From Vicia villosa (lineage: Eukaryota > Streptophyta > Magnoliopsida > Fabales > Fabaceae), in contig NC_081182.1 of NCBI RefSeq assembly GCF_029867415.1, positions 46,051,317 to 46,115,316 of the forward strand: 64,000 nucleotides of DNA, read 5' to 3'. The position numbers and the translations under genes are program-made. Below, piece by piece: positions 48,015 to 58,114 of this stretch (positions are counted from its first letter, which is position 1; each line of letters starts with the position of its first letter). Under the pieces are notes generated by a model. That model was not told where the DNA came from and made no database searches. It saw nothing but the letters and a program-made list of their open reading frames with translations.

Positions 48015-48654
48015 CTTTTCTTTGTCACCTTTGTTCTCACCCTCACTTTTTGAGAAAACCAGAAGAAAAAATATAGAAAAATTGAAGAAACGAGACAGTT
48101 TCGTTGAAACCACCCCTATTTCGTTTACATCACCTTGCAACCACTCCTTACACCTCAAAACACCTCCGTAAAACCCTCCATTTGCCACCGGATTCTTGAT
48201 AAAACACCACCTGCAACTCGGTACAATATTCCAGCCAATTCCACCACATAAAGGATACTCCATCATCTGCGGAAACATTGCACCAGGACTCTCGACTGAA
48301 AACACCAATTTAGTGCTAATGCCGACACTAAACCAACCTTCTAAACAGCTGAGAGCTCCTCACCAGAATCACCACATAGACGAAAGAACTTCGTAAAAGA
48401 AAACAATAACTTAGAAAAAAGCTAAACTCCACCACGTGAAACAGCAAAAAAACTCGAAACACCAATTTCAGCCCCTTCAACAGATTATCCATCATTCCAA
48501 CCCAGGCAAGCTTTTGGATTAAAAATCCACTAGTAAAGGAAGTGTTGTAATATCCAACCCTGAAATGAAAATAAAAAACACGGAGATCAAACATTATCAC
48601 GATTATAGATTGAATAACTTATAAAAGTAGAAGGATATAAGATCGTTATCATTA
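48015..48654. other. Unassigned sequence between copy A and the second PMD locus
   Basis: A 111-aa minus-strand frame (48308-47973) has no recognisable domain and straddles the duplication boundary. No TIR or LTR end recognised. Confidence 0.35.
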
Positions 48655-49923
48655 AGAGTGAACAGCTGCCTGTCACAGTCCTTGCCTTCAACAGGCTATC
48701 CCTCTCCGAGTCTCGAGTAGCTGTACGCTAGTGTTGCCTCTCCTCAGTTGTACTCATGGATCGGCGCGGGATCCAAAAAGTACCTCAGGTAAGCGACATC
48801 CGTGTACGTGGAGCTCGTGTCCACAAAGAGCTAAGGGCCGATCAAAAATAAGAAGTAACACCTAAGCACCCGTCGTCGGTTTATCTCCATCTTGACCGGG
48901 TCACCAACACCCTGATGTGCCGCCAGTAGCTCGTCATCATATCTCCACGTCAAGAAGGAAAAACTCAAGTGTGCGTCCCAGGTCCTCTCTACCTCCTCAA
49001 GCGCATCCTCTGGCCCAGCCCCAAGCTCCTCAATCATAGCCTCTCTCGCTTCGTCCTTCATCATCCTACCGTGACAAAGGAAGGTATCCCTAATAGGTAT
49101 ATGCAGGCATGTGATTTCGTCCAAAGTAATAGTAACATCACCATGAGACAGATGGAATGAGGACGTCATTGGGTTCCATCTCTCTGAGAATGCCATCAGC
49201 ATCCCGTTGTGTATAGTGGAGTACCTGATCTGACGTAAGTCCTCCAGCCCAGAAGTTGCGAGGACATCCTGGAACCACGGCTCTGTAGGCTGTTGCAGAG
49301 ATAAAATCTTCCGCCCATGGTTGTAGAACTTCTGGGAAGCCCTATCCTGAAAATTTCCAAAGACAACACTTTTAATAACAAGCAAAGTTAGAAATAATAA
49401 ATTTCCACTGAGAAAAAAAGTAGTAAGTCTAAGAAATTGTATCTCTCTGTTCCAGACATGTCTGATTATATGATTTGCGTACCCAACATGGATAAATTCG
49501 AAGGACCCCCTGGGTAAGCCTCAGGAGGTGGCACAAAAGCGCCAACATCAGCACCAGCCTCCTCGTGCAATGGGTCTACACCATCAGAAGGTGGCACAAG
49601 AGATCCAGCATTGCTCGGAGATGACACAGGAGGAACAGAAGTATCCTGAGATCTGCGGGTGGAGGGCGTCCATGAAGTGCCCTCACCATCATCCTGATGC
49701 CTCTAGGATGAAGAAGTAGAAGTGGAAGACGCATGTCCAATATGCTCCAGGTGAATATGCGATGTGGCCCCATCTATCAGCTCTGCTGTAACGGAGGAGT
49801 CAGCTACATCTGCTGGAAGAAAGATGCCATATGTCACCTGTGACACTATCTGCATCCGTGCACGTCGCACGAAGGCATATTGTCAATCCTCCCAAATATA
49901 AGTCACTCTTCCTGGTCGGCCAT
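48655..49923 (-). pseudogene. Second plant-mobile-domain gene, truncated and broken
   Basis: Minus strand. Exon 1 begins at the ATG at 49923 (MADRPGRVTYIWED, then a stop), a start typical of MAIN-like genes. It runs through a Pro/Ser-rich spacer to GGPSNLSMLGTQII. Exon 2 starts at 49346 after a clean acceptor, with ASQKFYNHGRKIL, ERWNPMTSSFHLSHGDVTITL and LHIPIRD. Beyond an in-frame stop at about 48831 the same frame continues with LFVDTSSTYTDVAYLRYF, then further stops at HEYN* and GEG*. The end of the domain, encoded by exon 3 in the intact copy at 1575-3650, is missing. No TIR like that of the MULE at 881 was found, so this belongs to a different or truncated element. Dead. Confidence 0.85.
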
Positions 49924-50027
49924 AATGTTTGCATTTTATTACAAATAAAGTCGAATTAGATACAATTAACTTATAAAAGCAAAAAAAAACCATTTTAACT
50001 TCGTAGGTGCAAATATGGAAAACTTCC

Positions 50028-50655
50028 GTAAATACATCTACAGAAGCATCTAAAAAACTGGGTTTGTTCCAGATATGCATCTACGGAACTACCTAACATT
50101 TCATTTGTTCCATAGATACACCTACGAAACATTGTGAAGCTTCAAAATGCAACAATGACGCATGTTACTATTCCAGCCATTGAAAAATCCATTTTGGTGG
50201 CTTGATCGTCTGTTTTACACATAAAAAATACCTACATTGTCTCTAAACTATGTTTCTAAAACTATCCAATGATTTCTACACCTAAAACTGTATTCTAACT
50301 CTATTACAGGAAATACTTGAAAATAACTTCGAAACTTGAAAACTTATCGATTAAATTGAGTTTTGAAGGAGTCGAAGTCTATTGATTGTTGATGTTGATG
50401 GTCCCTGACGAACTCGTGAGAAAACAACGAAGTTTGGTGGAACTTTGATTTTATAGGTTTAGAGAGCTTGAGAGAGTAGAAGTTGAAATGAGAAGAATGA
50501 GGGAGGAGAAGATTCTGGCGTGAATATAAGATCAAATGCTTTTAGAGGTACATAACTGAAAAAATTCCGTAGATGCATCTACGGAACAAATGAACTTTAA
50601 AATAACAAAAAATGTACTTTCGGAGATACACCTCCGGATGCCTCTACGGATGAAG
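50028..50655. repeat. Palindrome set upstream of the second PMD gene
   Basis: About five to six copies of a palindrome related in shape to, but different in sequence from, that of the first PMD locus. The best copy is TTCCGTAGATGCATCTACGGAA-like at about 50562-50583. Others are near 50028, 50072, 50109 and 50612-50650, the last pair partly as CGGAGATACACCTCCGG. They lie 5' of the PMD gene, as at 949-1086. Confidence 0.8.
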
Positions 50656-51585
50656 GTTACGAAGGTTGAGTTGCTTGCTGCGGTCCCAATAACGACAAGG
50701 TAAGGCCCACTTTGTTTTGTTTATTGCTTTCAGTACTCATAGTGAAAACGAAAGTATTTGTATTTCATACCTGAAAAAACTAGGGTTTTTGACTTTTCTT
50801 AAAATCTGAAAGTACTTGTGTTTTTCTTGAAATGTGTAGGACATGGGATTATTTAAGGTTGTTTTCTATACGAACGGCTCTTTTGTAAAGGATGTAGGGT
50901 TAACATATGAAGGGGGAACGTTTATATTGTAAGTGGTCTAGACCCTGATTATTTGTCCTACTTTGAAGCCTGTGACTTAATTAAGGACATTAATTTTTTG
51001 TTTAAAATTGAAGATGTCAAGATGTGGTGGAAGGCTGATAAGGAATGTCTTGAAAATGATCTTAAACCCTTTGTTAATGATGCTGGTGCAACAAAGTTGG
51101 CTTTGTGTGCTGAGGAAACTAAGTGTGATATTGAGATATATGCAGAGGCAAGATTACCTGGTGCTGACTTATATGGAGAGGTTAATAGAGAAAGAAAAAG
51201 GCCATGTTGTTGCCGAGGAAAATGAAGAGATTGAGGATAGTGAATCATCTAAGGAATCTTTGAATGGTATACACTTTGAAGACAGTGAATAGGAAAGAAT
51301 GCATGATTTTGATGAAGTCATTGGTCAAGTGAATATTGTTGGTGTTGGTGCTGGGACAGGTCAAGTGAATGATGGTGTTGGTTCAGGGACAAGTCAAGGT
51401 ATTAAGAAGGGTTTGACTACTACTGAGATGGGCAGGGAACATGTAATTGATGATGATTACATGAATGATAAGATTGATAGTGGGGAAGATGATGATAGTG
51501 CCGATGAGAGGCCACCAGTGATCAAATATAATGAAGGTGAAAAACTTAGAAAATAGTTCTCATTCAAGGTGGGAATGGAATTTGC

Positions 51586-54247
51586 TGAAGGTGGAGAAAA
51601 ACACAAGAAAGGGGGGATTGAATTGTGTTCTTTATCAATTAAAATTCCCTTTCTTTCTCTTTAACGTCTTTTCTTTCTTTTTGTTTAATCATCTATTGGA
51701 TTATGCTTTGATGTTGCGGAAGCATGAAGATGTAGAACTACATAACCAATAAGATGTTCATTTTAACTTCAAAAGGATATCAGAACTTCTGACTTGCTCA
51801 GTACAGTTCTGAGGAACTTTTGCTTGAATGTTCTAAGTTAAAATGACATGTACTGAAAGTAAAGGAAACATTCATTTTTATCCCGGTTCACCTTCTGAAT
51901 AAGGCTACCTCCAGTCCACCTTCTTTAGGTGATTTGCTTATGTCCAGAGGTCTTAATCCACTATAACCAAATCATGATTACAACTACATGATCCTCCATA
52001 GTGACTAACAATCTTGCACAACCAATTGTTGTGACTAACCCTGCACAAGCTACCAGCGAGTGACTAACCCCTAGATGACTGAACCGTTCAGTGATCCCTT
52101 CTGGATATAATATTCATCAATCTAGTAACCTGCACAACAACGCGTTGTGACTAACTCCCTGCACAGCTATCTATTGTGACTGACTGCAATGGACTGTTTA
52201 GTGATCTCCACGAGATATAACATCCATTGACTCCCTGCACAACCATCCCATTGTGTCTAAACTTGCACAACAAACCACTATGACTAACCTTAAATGATAA
52301 ACCGTTTAGGGATCCCAGCAGGATATAATGTTCACCAGTCTACTGGAGATTACAAGAATGCTTCTTATTCAAGTAGATTCTCTCCTATCTTAAGAACATA
52401 TGTTTACAACACTCTGACTGGAAGTCACTTCTGGTGTCTAAACAATCTATCATAAGTTCCTAAGATATTACACACTGCGAGCAACAACTCTATGTGTTTT
52501 ACATTATATTACAAGTTATAACAGAACTTGTAGTCTTCTTCTTTTATCTTCTGATTGAGATCTTCTCCTTCTTCTCATAAGCAGATTAAGAGGCTCGGCT
52601 CTTATGTTTGGATGCTTCTTGCTTGATCTCTTTTATCTCCTGAAAGCTGATTAAGGGACACAACCCTTATTGAGAATGCTTCTTCAGAATGATCATCATC
52701 TTCTTCTCCTGTAAGTAGATAAAGAGCAGCAGCTCCTATGTGGGTTCCTTCTGTCTTGATCTTCATATTCGTCTTCAATACTAATCATTAATCTGACAAC
52801 AACTGATGACACATTGATTAACATCAGTAATCATGAACACACTCTACGAGCAACAACTCAGTGTATTCAGTTCCGTTGTCTTTCAACATGATCAATTTAA
52901 TGCTTGATCAAGTATTCTCGGATGTCTTCAATTCTCCTCAATGGAGCATTCTGCATAGCATGCAGGTTTTCTTCTTCATCCTCTAAGAGATTCTTCATGG
53001 TAGGCATATGATGTATATTTCAACATTTAACCATCATACACATAGTGTATGTTGCCTCTTGTGTATCTTATGATGTGTGTTTGTTTTCTCACACATTTTC
53101 TCTCTCTTGTATTGTATAGGCGTATGATCTGAGTATTTTAGTGATGTTGCTTATCACATACTGACTATGTGTTGCCTCTTGTATTCTGCAGATTATTTCT
53201 TCTTCTTTTGTGCAGAATATATCCTTGGTTGCACACTTTCTTCTTATCTCCATGGATGATCCTTATTGGATATTGTCTTTTTCTCTTCCGAATCCATTCA
53301 AGGGATGGATGATCACTCACTTTTCATTTTGGATGAATTGATTTTTCACTCTGAGTAAGATGGATGGATTCCATATACTGTGGCCACCCCATAATTTTCA
53401 AGTTTGAAGATTTGTTCTATTTATAGCTTGGTGAGTGTTACCGTTAGAATTTAGCCGTTGAGGTTTGTTTGAATGTTGCTTTGAAAGCTCTGTCTCATAT
53501 GATCCTTTAATGACAAGTGTTGCTCTTTGCAGAACCTTATCTTCAACATGATGATTACAGTTGATGGCATGCTTCTTTGGTTAAGCTTGTTTTTTCAACG
53601 CGCTGCATGTGGCTTGCTTCTTCTTTTGACCTTTTGCAGTTGATCCATTTAATGTTGCAACCGTTTTGCTTATGATGATGTTTCTAACGTCTCTTCCCTT
53701 AGATTCTAAGCTCTTGTATTTTATTAAATTAATATGTATGCTGAGCTGTAGATTCTTCATTGGTTCACAAGTGACTCTTTTGTTGTTTGCATTTTGTATG
53801 TCACTGCGTTATAGCTTCAGAAATTCTGATCTTTCTTCGTACGTGATCTTCTGATCTTAATCAAAGCTTCTTGTAGCTGATCTTTCTTGTTCATTTCCTT
53901 GCAGCTTCTGAAGTACTTTCTGATTGAGACTTGTTGTACGTGGGCATTGATATTGCTTGTTCTTCTTAGTGGTCTTGTCTCTGATTGTTGCTTCTCTTGC
54001 TTCTGATCTGCTGTCTTTGGCTTGTTTGACATGTTCTTAATCAGAACATCTAATAATGATGTTTAGCTTCGTCAATCTTCTGGATGTAGTTGTTGTACTC
54101 TTTTTCTGATGAATCATGTTTAAGATTTATAACATAGTATCTGCACACTAAATAAAACTATTAGTACTAAAATTGTTACTCACAAAATATATGCTTGTTA
54201 TCATCAAAGCTAGATTCTGAACATAGATTCTCAATCTTGTTCTAACA
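51586..54247 (-). mobile_element. Solo-LTR-like insertion, 2662 bp
   Basis: It begins TGAAGG and ends CTAACA, so it has TG...CA termini, and is flanked by the 5-bp repeat TTTGC (51581-51585 and 54248-54252). Both are hallmarks of LTR retrotransposon integration. There is no internal protein domain, so a solo LTR is the simplest reading. On the minus strand it would start TGTTAGAACAAGATTG and end with a CCCCCCTTTCTTGTG phrase near its 3' edge, a style seen in long copia (SIRE/Maximus-like) LTRs. It interrupts the MULE transposase frame, so it is younger than that MULE. Confidence 0.8.
52010..52345. repeat. Degenerate tandem repeats inside the LTR-like element
   Basis: A unit of about 110-120 bp recurs about three times. 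Each contains CTGCACAACCA or similar, GTGACTAAC, a GA(A/C)CGTTCAGTGATC-like word and (A/G)GATATAA(T/C)(A/G)TTCA. Confidence 0.75.
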
Positions 54248-54449
54248 TTTGCATCTCTCAAGCAATTTAAGAAGGTTGTATTTGAACACAATGGGTTGAA
54301 TGGTAGGGAGGTGAGGTTTTCCAAATATGATTTGACAAGGTGTAGGATTGTTTGCAAGGACAAACAACAATGTGACTACACTGTCCTATGCAATAGGGTA
54401 CTAACACCTTAAAAAATGACATTAAAAAATCCAGTACATAACACTTACT

Positions 54450-54850
54450 TCAGCAACTACATTTCATAACAAAATACACATTGATCATAAAGGACACAAC
54501 AAGACAAAACATCTTCAATCTTTCATGAAATTTCTCTGTTTTCAACTCCGTCTTCAAGTTCTTGCTCTTCTTCCTTGAATCTTCATACAAGAACTTCATA
54601 TATCCCAAAGATGTCATGGCTTCTGAATCCGTGTTCGTCGTATGTGCAACTTCAGTTCCAGAATTTTCATCCCAGATGAAGAGATTACACATATCTGCAC
54701 TCCTCCAAATAAGGCATCTCCAAAGCAACCTACCTTTGTTTAGTCCATTCTTGCAGTGATACAACACCATAGAGACCTAACACCCATAAAACTTCCCAAC
54801 TCGAGATTTTACTGAAGCAATTGATATAATATTGGAGAGCAGGAGAAGAA
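54450..54850 (-). pseudogene. GRF-zinc-finger gene of MULE 2, broken
   Basis: Minus strand. The frame from 54770 gives LYHCKNGLNKGRLLWRC and then ADMCNLFIWDE, the C-terminal part of a zf-GRF finger. The first cysteines are in another frame just upstream (ASVKSRVGKFYGC at about 54816-54778), separated by a stop. A basic/coiled stretch and a hydrophobic tail follow (LKMFCLVVSFMINVYFVMK). The arrangement matches the GRF gene at 55562, and it is convergent with the transposase remnant on its left. Confidence 0.72.
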
Positions 54851-55221
54851 TAAGAGCAAAAGGGTGACGAAGACGAGCAAATGAGGTGATGGGTTTCACG
54901 ATTTCAGTAGAGAGGAGATGAAAAGGATGAAGATGAACATTAAAAATTGGGAAACTTGCTTTCACGGTTAGGGAAAATGAAGTAATTGAGAGTCCTTTTT
55001 AAAAATAAGCCTATTTGTGCCATGCTGTCATTCAAGAAATTTAAAGAATAAAAAAATTTATTCCACGTGCGCTGCCACATAAGCAACAGTTAGTGGCATT
55101 TGACGTTAGGGATCAATTATTGAGACGGAAAATTTTGGAGGGATGAATTCTTGAAGAAAATTTTTGGAGGGACTTAAAACGAAATTTGAAATATTTAGAG
55201 AGACCAAAAAGTTCATTAACC
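54851..55221. other. Right end of MULE 2
   Basis: The 54970-55221 sequence includes AATTTTTGGAGGGACTTAAAACGAAATTTGAAATATTTAGAGAGACC-type text ending near ATTAACC at 55221, which looks like a MULE terminal region. The inverted partner on the left was not found, probably lost near the second PMD locus. Confidence 0.4.
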
Positions 55222-55561
55222 AAAAATAAAATAAAGGGATAAATATATGTCACCCCCTGTCAATAGGGCGAGTTTTGATTTTCCCCCCTATTAATTTTTT
55301 TTAAGATTCCACCTTACAAATCACATATTCCATTTCCACTCCCCCTTAATCTCATGTTTTGCTGATTGGCCATGGAATAATCCTACTTGGCATTTGTTGA
55401 CTTGCTGAGTTGGATTTATTTATAATTAAATCAAGTTATATAAATTAAGGTTCACATTGGTTGCACATAGTCTTCATCTTCCCACAACACTTGTGTTGTT
55501 TATCCTTCTTGTTTTTCTTCACCTTCTCAGTATCCACGATAATTATTCTTGTTCACTTACC

Positions 55562-56052
55562 ATGTCTGCTAGAAAATCAATTGGAAGCAGCAGTACAAGC
55601 AATATATTTCCAGGTCCACTCAGATGCGGATGTGAGTGTGCTATGAAGATGTGGGTATCGAACACAGATCCAAACCGTAATCGAAAGTTCTGGAAATGTC
55701 ACAACGCTGGGGTAAGTTTGTTGTTGAATATTCAGATGATGTTTACCCTTATCTTCTTACTTCTTCTGCCAGAATCTTGGTAATATCTTTGTAATTTTTT
55801 CTGCAGAATGGGAATAGTTGTGACTTGTTTCTATGGGATGATGAATATGGTGACTCAGTAAATCAGAATCTTGCTAATTTTCAAGGGTTTTGCCAAATTC
55901 GTGGCAAGACGAAAATGCAGATAGAAATTGTTTTGAAGAAATTAGAGAAAGCAAAAGTGAAGGTTGTAGTTGAGAAGAAGACAAATGTTATGCTAAAGAT
56001 GGCACTTGTTATGTCTTGGTTGTTTTTTGCATTTATGTACAACTTAATGTAA
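55562..56052 (+). CDS. GRF-zinc-finger protein of MULE 1 (131 aa)
   Basis: Two exons, 55562-55711 and 55807-56052, join in frame (donor GTAAGT, acceptor CTGCAG). The finger runs from RCGCECAMKMWVSNTD through RKFWKC to NSCDLFLWDDE, giving the CxC...C...C pattern and the W/F positions of zf-GRF. A Lys-rich amphipathic stretch (IEIVLKKLEKAKVKVVVEKK) follows, then a C-terminal hydrophobic segment (MALVMSWLFFAFMY) that could be a tail anchor. Known: zf-GRF domains bind single-stranded nucleic acid in DNA repair proteins. In plants many short GRF proteins of this shape exist without assigned role. The reading frame is intact although the neighbouring transposase is dead. An alternative start 35 codons upstream (55457) is less likely because that leader is hydrophobic and not GRF-like. 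Confidence 0.82.
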
Positions 56053-56689
56053 TGTTTTATGTAGGTTGAAGTTAATGTAATGTTTTCTATCAAAGAATTG
56101 GTTTGTTGCATTCATTTTGAAATAATGAGATTCTACCAGTTTCTGTCAAACAATTTGTAACTGCCAAATAGTCTTAATATATGCATTATTAATTAGCACC
56201 AACATTATGCAATTGTCATTACATCATAGCACGAAAAGTGTGCAATTGACATACAAAATAATGCACCAAAAGTGTGTAATTGTCATTACATCATAGCACC
56301 AAAAGTGTGCATTACAAAATAGCACCAAAAGTGTACCTTACAAAATAACAGTTAAGTCAATAACTAAAGTTTGGAAATTGATTTCTTCTTAGCCTTCTTT
56401 AGAGCCTTCCTTGCACTTTGAGATCCATTGGTTTCTTGGGTCAGAATTTCTTCTTCTTTTTCAAGTGCATTACCTTTTGGCTATATCAACAATAAATTGT
56501 TGTTTGTTATAAGAATGTGTGACTTGGAATTTTTCATCCATAACCCAAGTTGGTAACCAATGCCTGCTCATAACTACTTTAGTATCCAATCTCTTCCTAG
56601 AATTTTAAGTCATAATGAAAAGCAGTTGCTACTAACCTTTTGTTAATGTTAAATAAAGACATATCTTTTTTCTAATCTAACATCTTCCA
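56053..56689. other. Interior of MULE 1, deleted transposase core
   Basis: Between the two convergent genes. It contains direct repeats of the phrase AGCACCAAAAGTGTGCAATT at about 56229-56333 and a Lys-rich minus-strand remnant (about 56360-56410) that may be the transposase C-terminus. No DDE-domain motif is seen. Confidence 0.6.
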
Positions 56690-57875
56690 TTAACAATTGT
56701 ATGAACCATCTCCATTAATTATCTTCTTTGCAATCAATTTGGCTTTCCACGCCCGAGCCACAGTTATACCCACTGAATGGTTTTGTCTCATGTCTTGTAT
56801 TATATCAGAGATCCTCACTGTGTTAGTTGTTTGCATTTTCTTCACAACATACATGGCCTCCCATCTAGAATTTGCAGATCTATTTTCTAAAACCCTAGCA
56901 CATGTGTGGGTATCTTTTTTAGTCTTAATGGCAAAAGTTTCTTTCTGGCCCACCCTTGAGCAAAGCATGGAAAATCCACATTGAGCCTTGCACTCTACCC
57001 TTACTCTGTACCCCTCATTTTTCATAAAAGTTATCTCCATTCCATTTAAAATTGTCCACTCACGAATTGCCTCCCTAAAGTCATCTAGAGAGTTGAACTG
57101 CATACCCCATTTAAACTTAAAATTCTTATTAAATTGCTCTTTCCAGAACTTCTCAAACCTAGACCCTTTTTCATCTTCAAATTTATCTGGATCTGAGCTG
57201 TCCAACTCCTCACTAACATAATCCTCGTCTTCCAATTTCCTCTTACTGGGACAAGGTAACAAACCAGCTATTTCTAGACTCTTCCTAATAGGTATAGTGA
57301 CATCAATTCCTTCAAATCCATCTGCAATAGCAGTGGTCCTTTCATCCCCATTGTCATTCAAGCGTTTAACTCTCTCTTCATCACTTACATCTAACCCAGC
57401 AAAATCATTCACACAACTACGCCTCCTACCAGTTACTTCTAAACCACTTACAATATGTTAAACATACATGTCTGCATCCAATTGCATAGCAGTAGCATAA
57501 GCAGATAAATCATAAGCATTATCATCGCTCTTAATTTCAAAAAAAAATTATATGTCAGTGATTTTCGTCCATAATTTGTAGGACCCTTCTACATAACCCC
57601 ACCCATTAACCAGACTACGAATATGACTCATGGTCCAGTTTTCCATTACCTGCCTATAAACAGTTCTTGAAAGACCACCCCTGAATATGATTTCACCATC
57701 ATCCATCCTTACAAACTCGCCTCCATGGTGGAAGACGACATTAAAGGGTTGCACTTGCTGAAATCAAATACGAAACTAATAAAATTGTGCACATGCATGT
57801 GCGATACAAATAGTATAAATGGATATAGAAGCTAACCTGAGTGAAATCGCCATCATCTTCGTCGTTGTCAGCCAT
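56690..57875 (-). pseudogene. MuDR-type transposase remnant of MULE 1
   Basis: Minus strand. Exon 1 57875-57837 encodes MADNDEDDGDFTQ. Exon 2 starts at 57757 with a PB1-like module (PFNVVFHHGGEFVRMDDGE, LVNGWGYVEGSYKLW). Two in-frame stops follow at about 57548 and 57458 in otherwise continuous frame. Then an open stretch 57412-56690 holds the MuDR N-terminal domain (FKWGMQFNSLDDFREAIREW, RVRVECKAQCGFSMLCSRV) and the conserved VARAWKAKLIAKKIINGD block. The frame ends there, and the DDE catalytic domain and zinc knuckle expected next are missing. It cannot catalyse transposition. Confidence 0.9.
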
Positions 57876-58114
57876 CGTCACTGTCGTGGTCTTCTGAATC
57901 GTCTTTGCACTTGATAGTGGTCCCAAATCTTAACCTAATTCGCCGGGGGGCAGTCAGCATAACATGAGATTAGGGAGGAGTGGAAATGGAATCTGTGATT
58001 TATAAAGGAGAATCTTAAGAAAAATATTAATAGAGGGAAAACCAAAACTCACCTTAATGGCCGGGGGTGATATATATTTATCCCTAAAATAAATGCTTTA
58101 CTGTTATTATAAAA

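Larger units (their letters stand above)
50840..54420 (+). pseudogene. MULE transposase N-terminal part, interrupted by an LTR insertion
   Basis: The sequence is decayed. After an acceptor at 50839 it reads KVVFYTNGSFVKDV (PB1-like N-terminal module of MuDR-type transposases), shifts frame near 50930, and continues with YFEACDLIKDINFLF and VKMWWKADKECLE. An acidic linker leads to SFKVGMEFA at 51551-51585. Coding similarity resumes at 54248 with SLKQFKKVVFEHNGLNGREV and CRIVCKDKQQCDYTVLCNR, the MuDR-family N-terminal domain. The intervening 2662 bp are the LTR-like insertion at 51586-54247. The catalytic DDE domain that should follow is absent. The left terminus of the parent MULE was not found. 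Confidence 0.85.
55236..58084. mobile_element. MULE 1 with long TIRs, carrying a GRF gene and a dead transposase
   Basis: A perfect 9-bp TSD TAAAATAAA lies at 55227-55235 and 58085-58093. The TIRs begin GGGATAAATATATGTCACCC on the left and GGGATAAATATATATCACCC on the right. Similarity continues imperfectly for about 135 bp, through ATTCCATTTCCACTC and ATCTCATGTT. The element is 2849 bp. Inside are a small GRF-zinc-finger gene (+, left) and a transposase remnant (-, right), pointing towards each other. The catalytic core of the transposase is deleted, so the copy is non-autonomous. It lies in duplication copy B; copy A has the empty site. Confidence 0.95.

Noticed and set aside
47973..48308. 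111-aa minus-strand frame at the right edge of copy A
   Set aside because: Straddles the duplication border, no recognisable domain and no counterpart in copy B.
53666..53854. 62-aa frame and several neighbours at 53500-54100
   Set aside because: They lie inside the solo-LTR-like element and are hydrophobic products of T-rich sequence without family resemblance.
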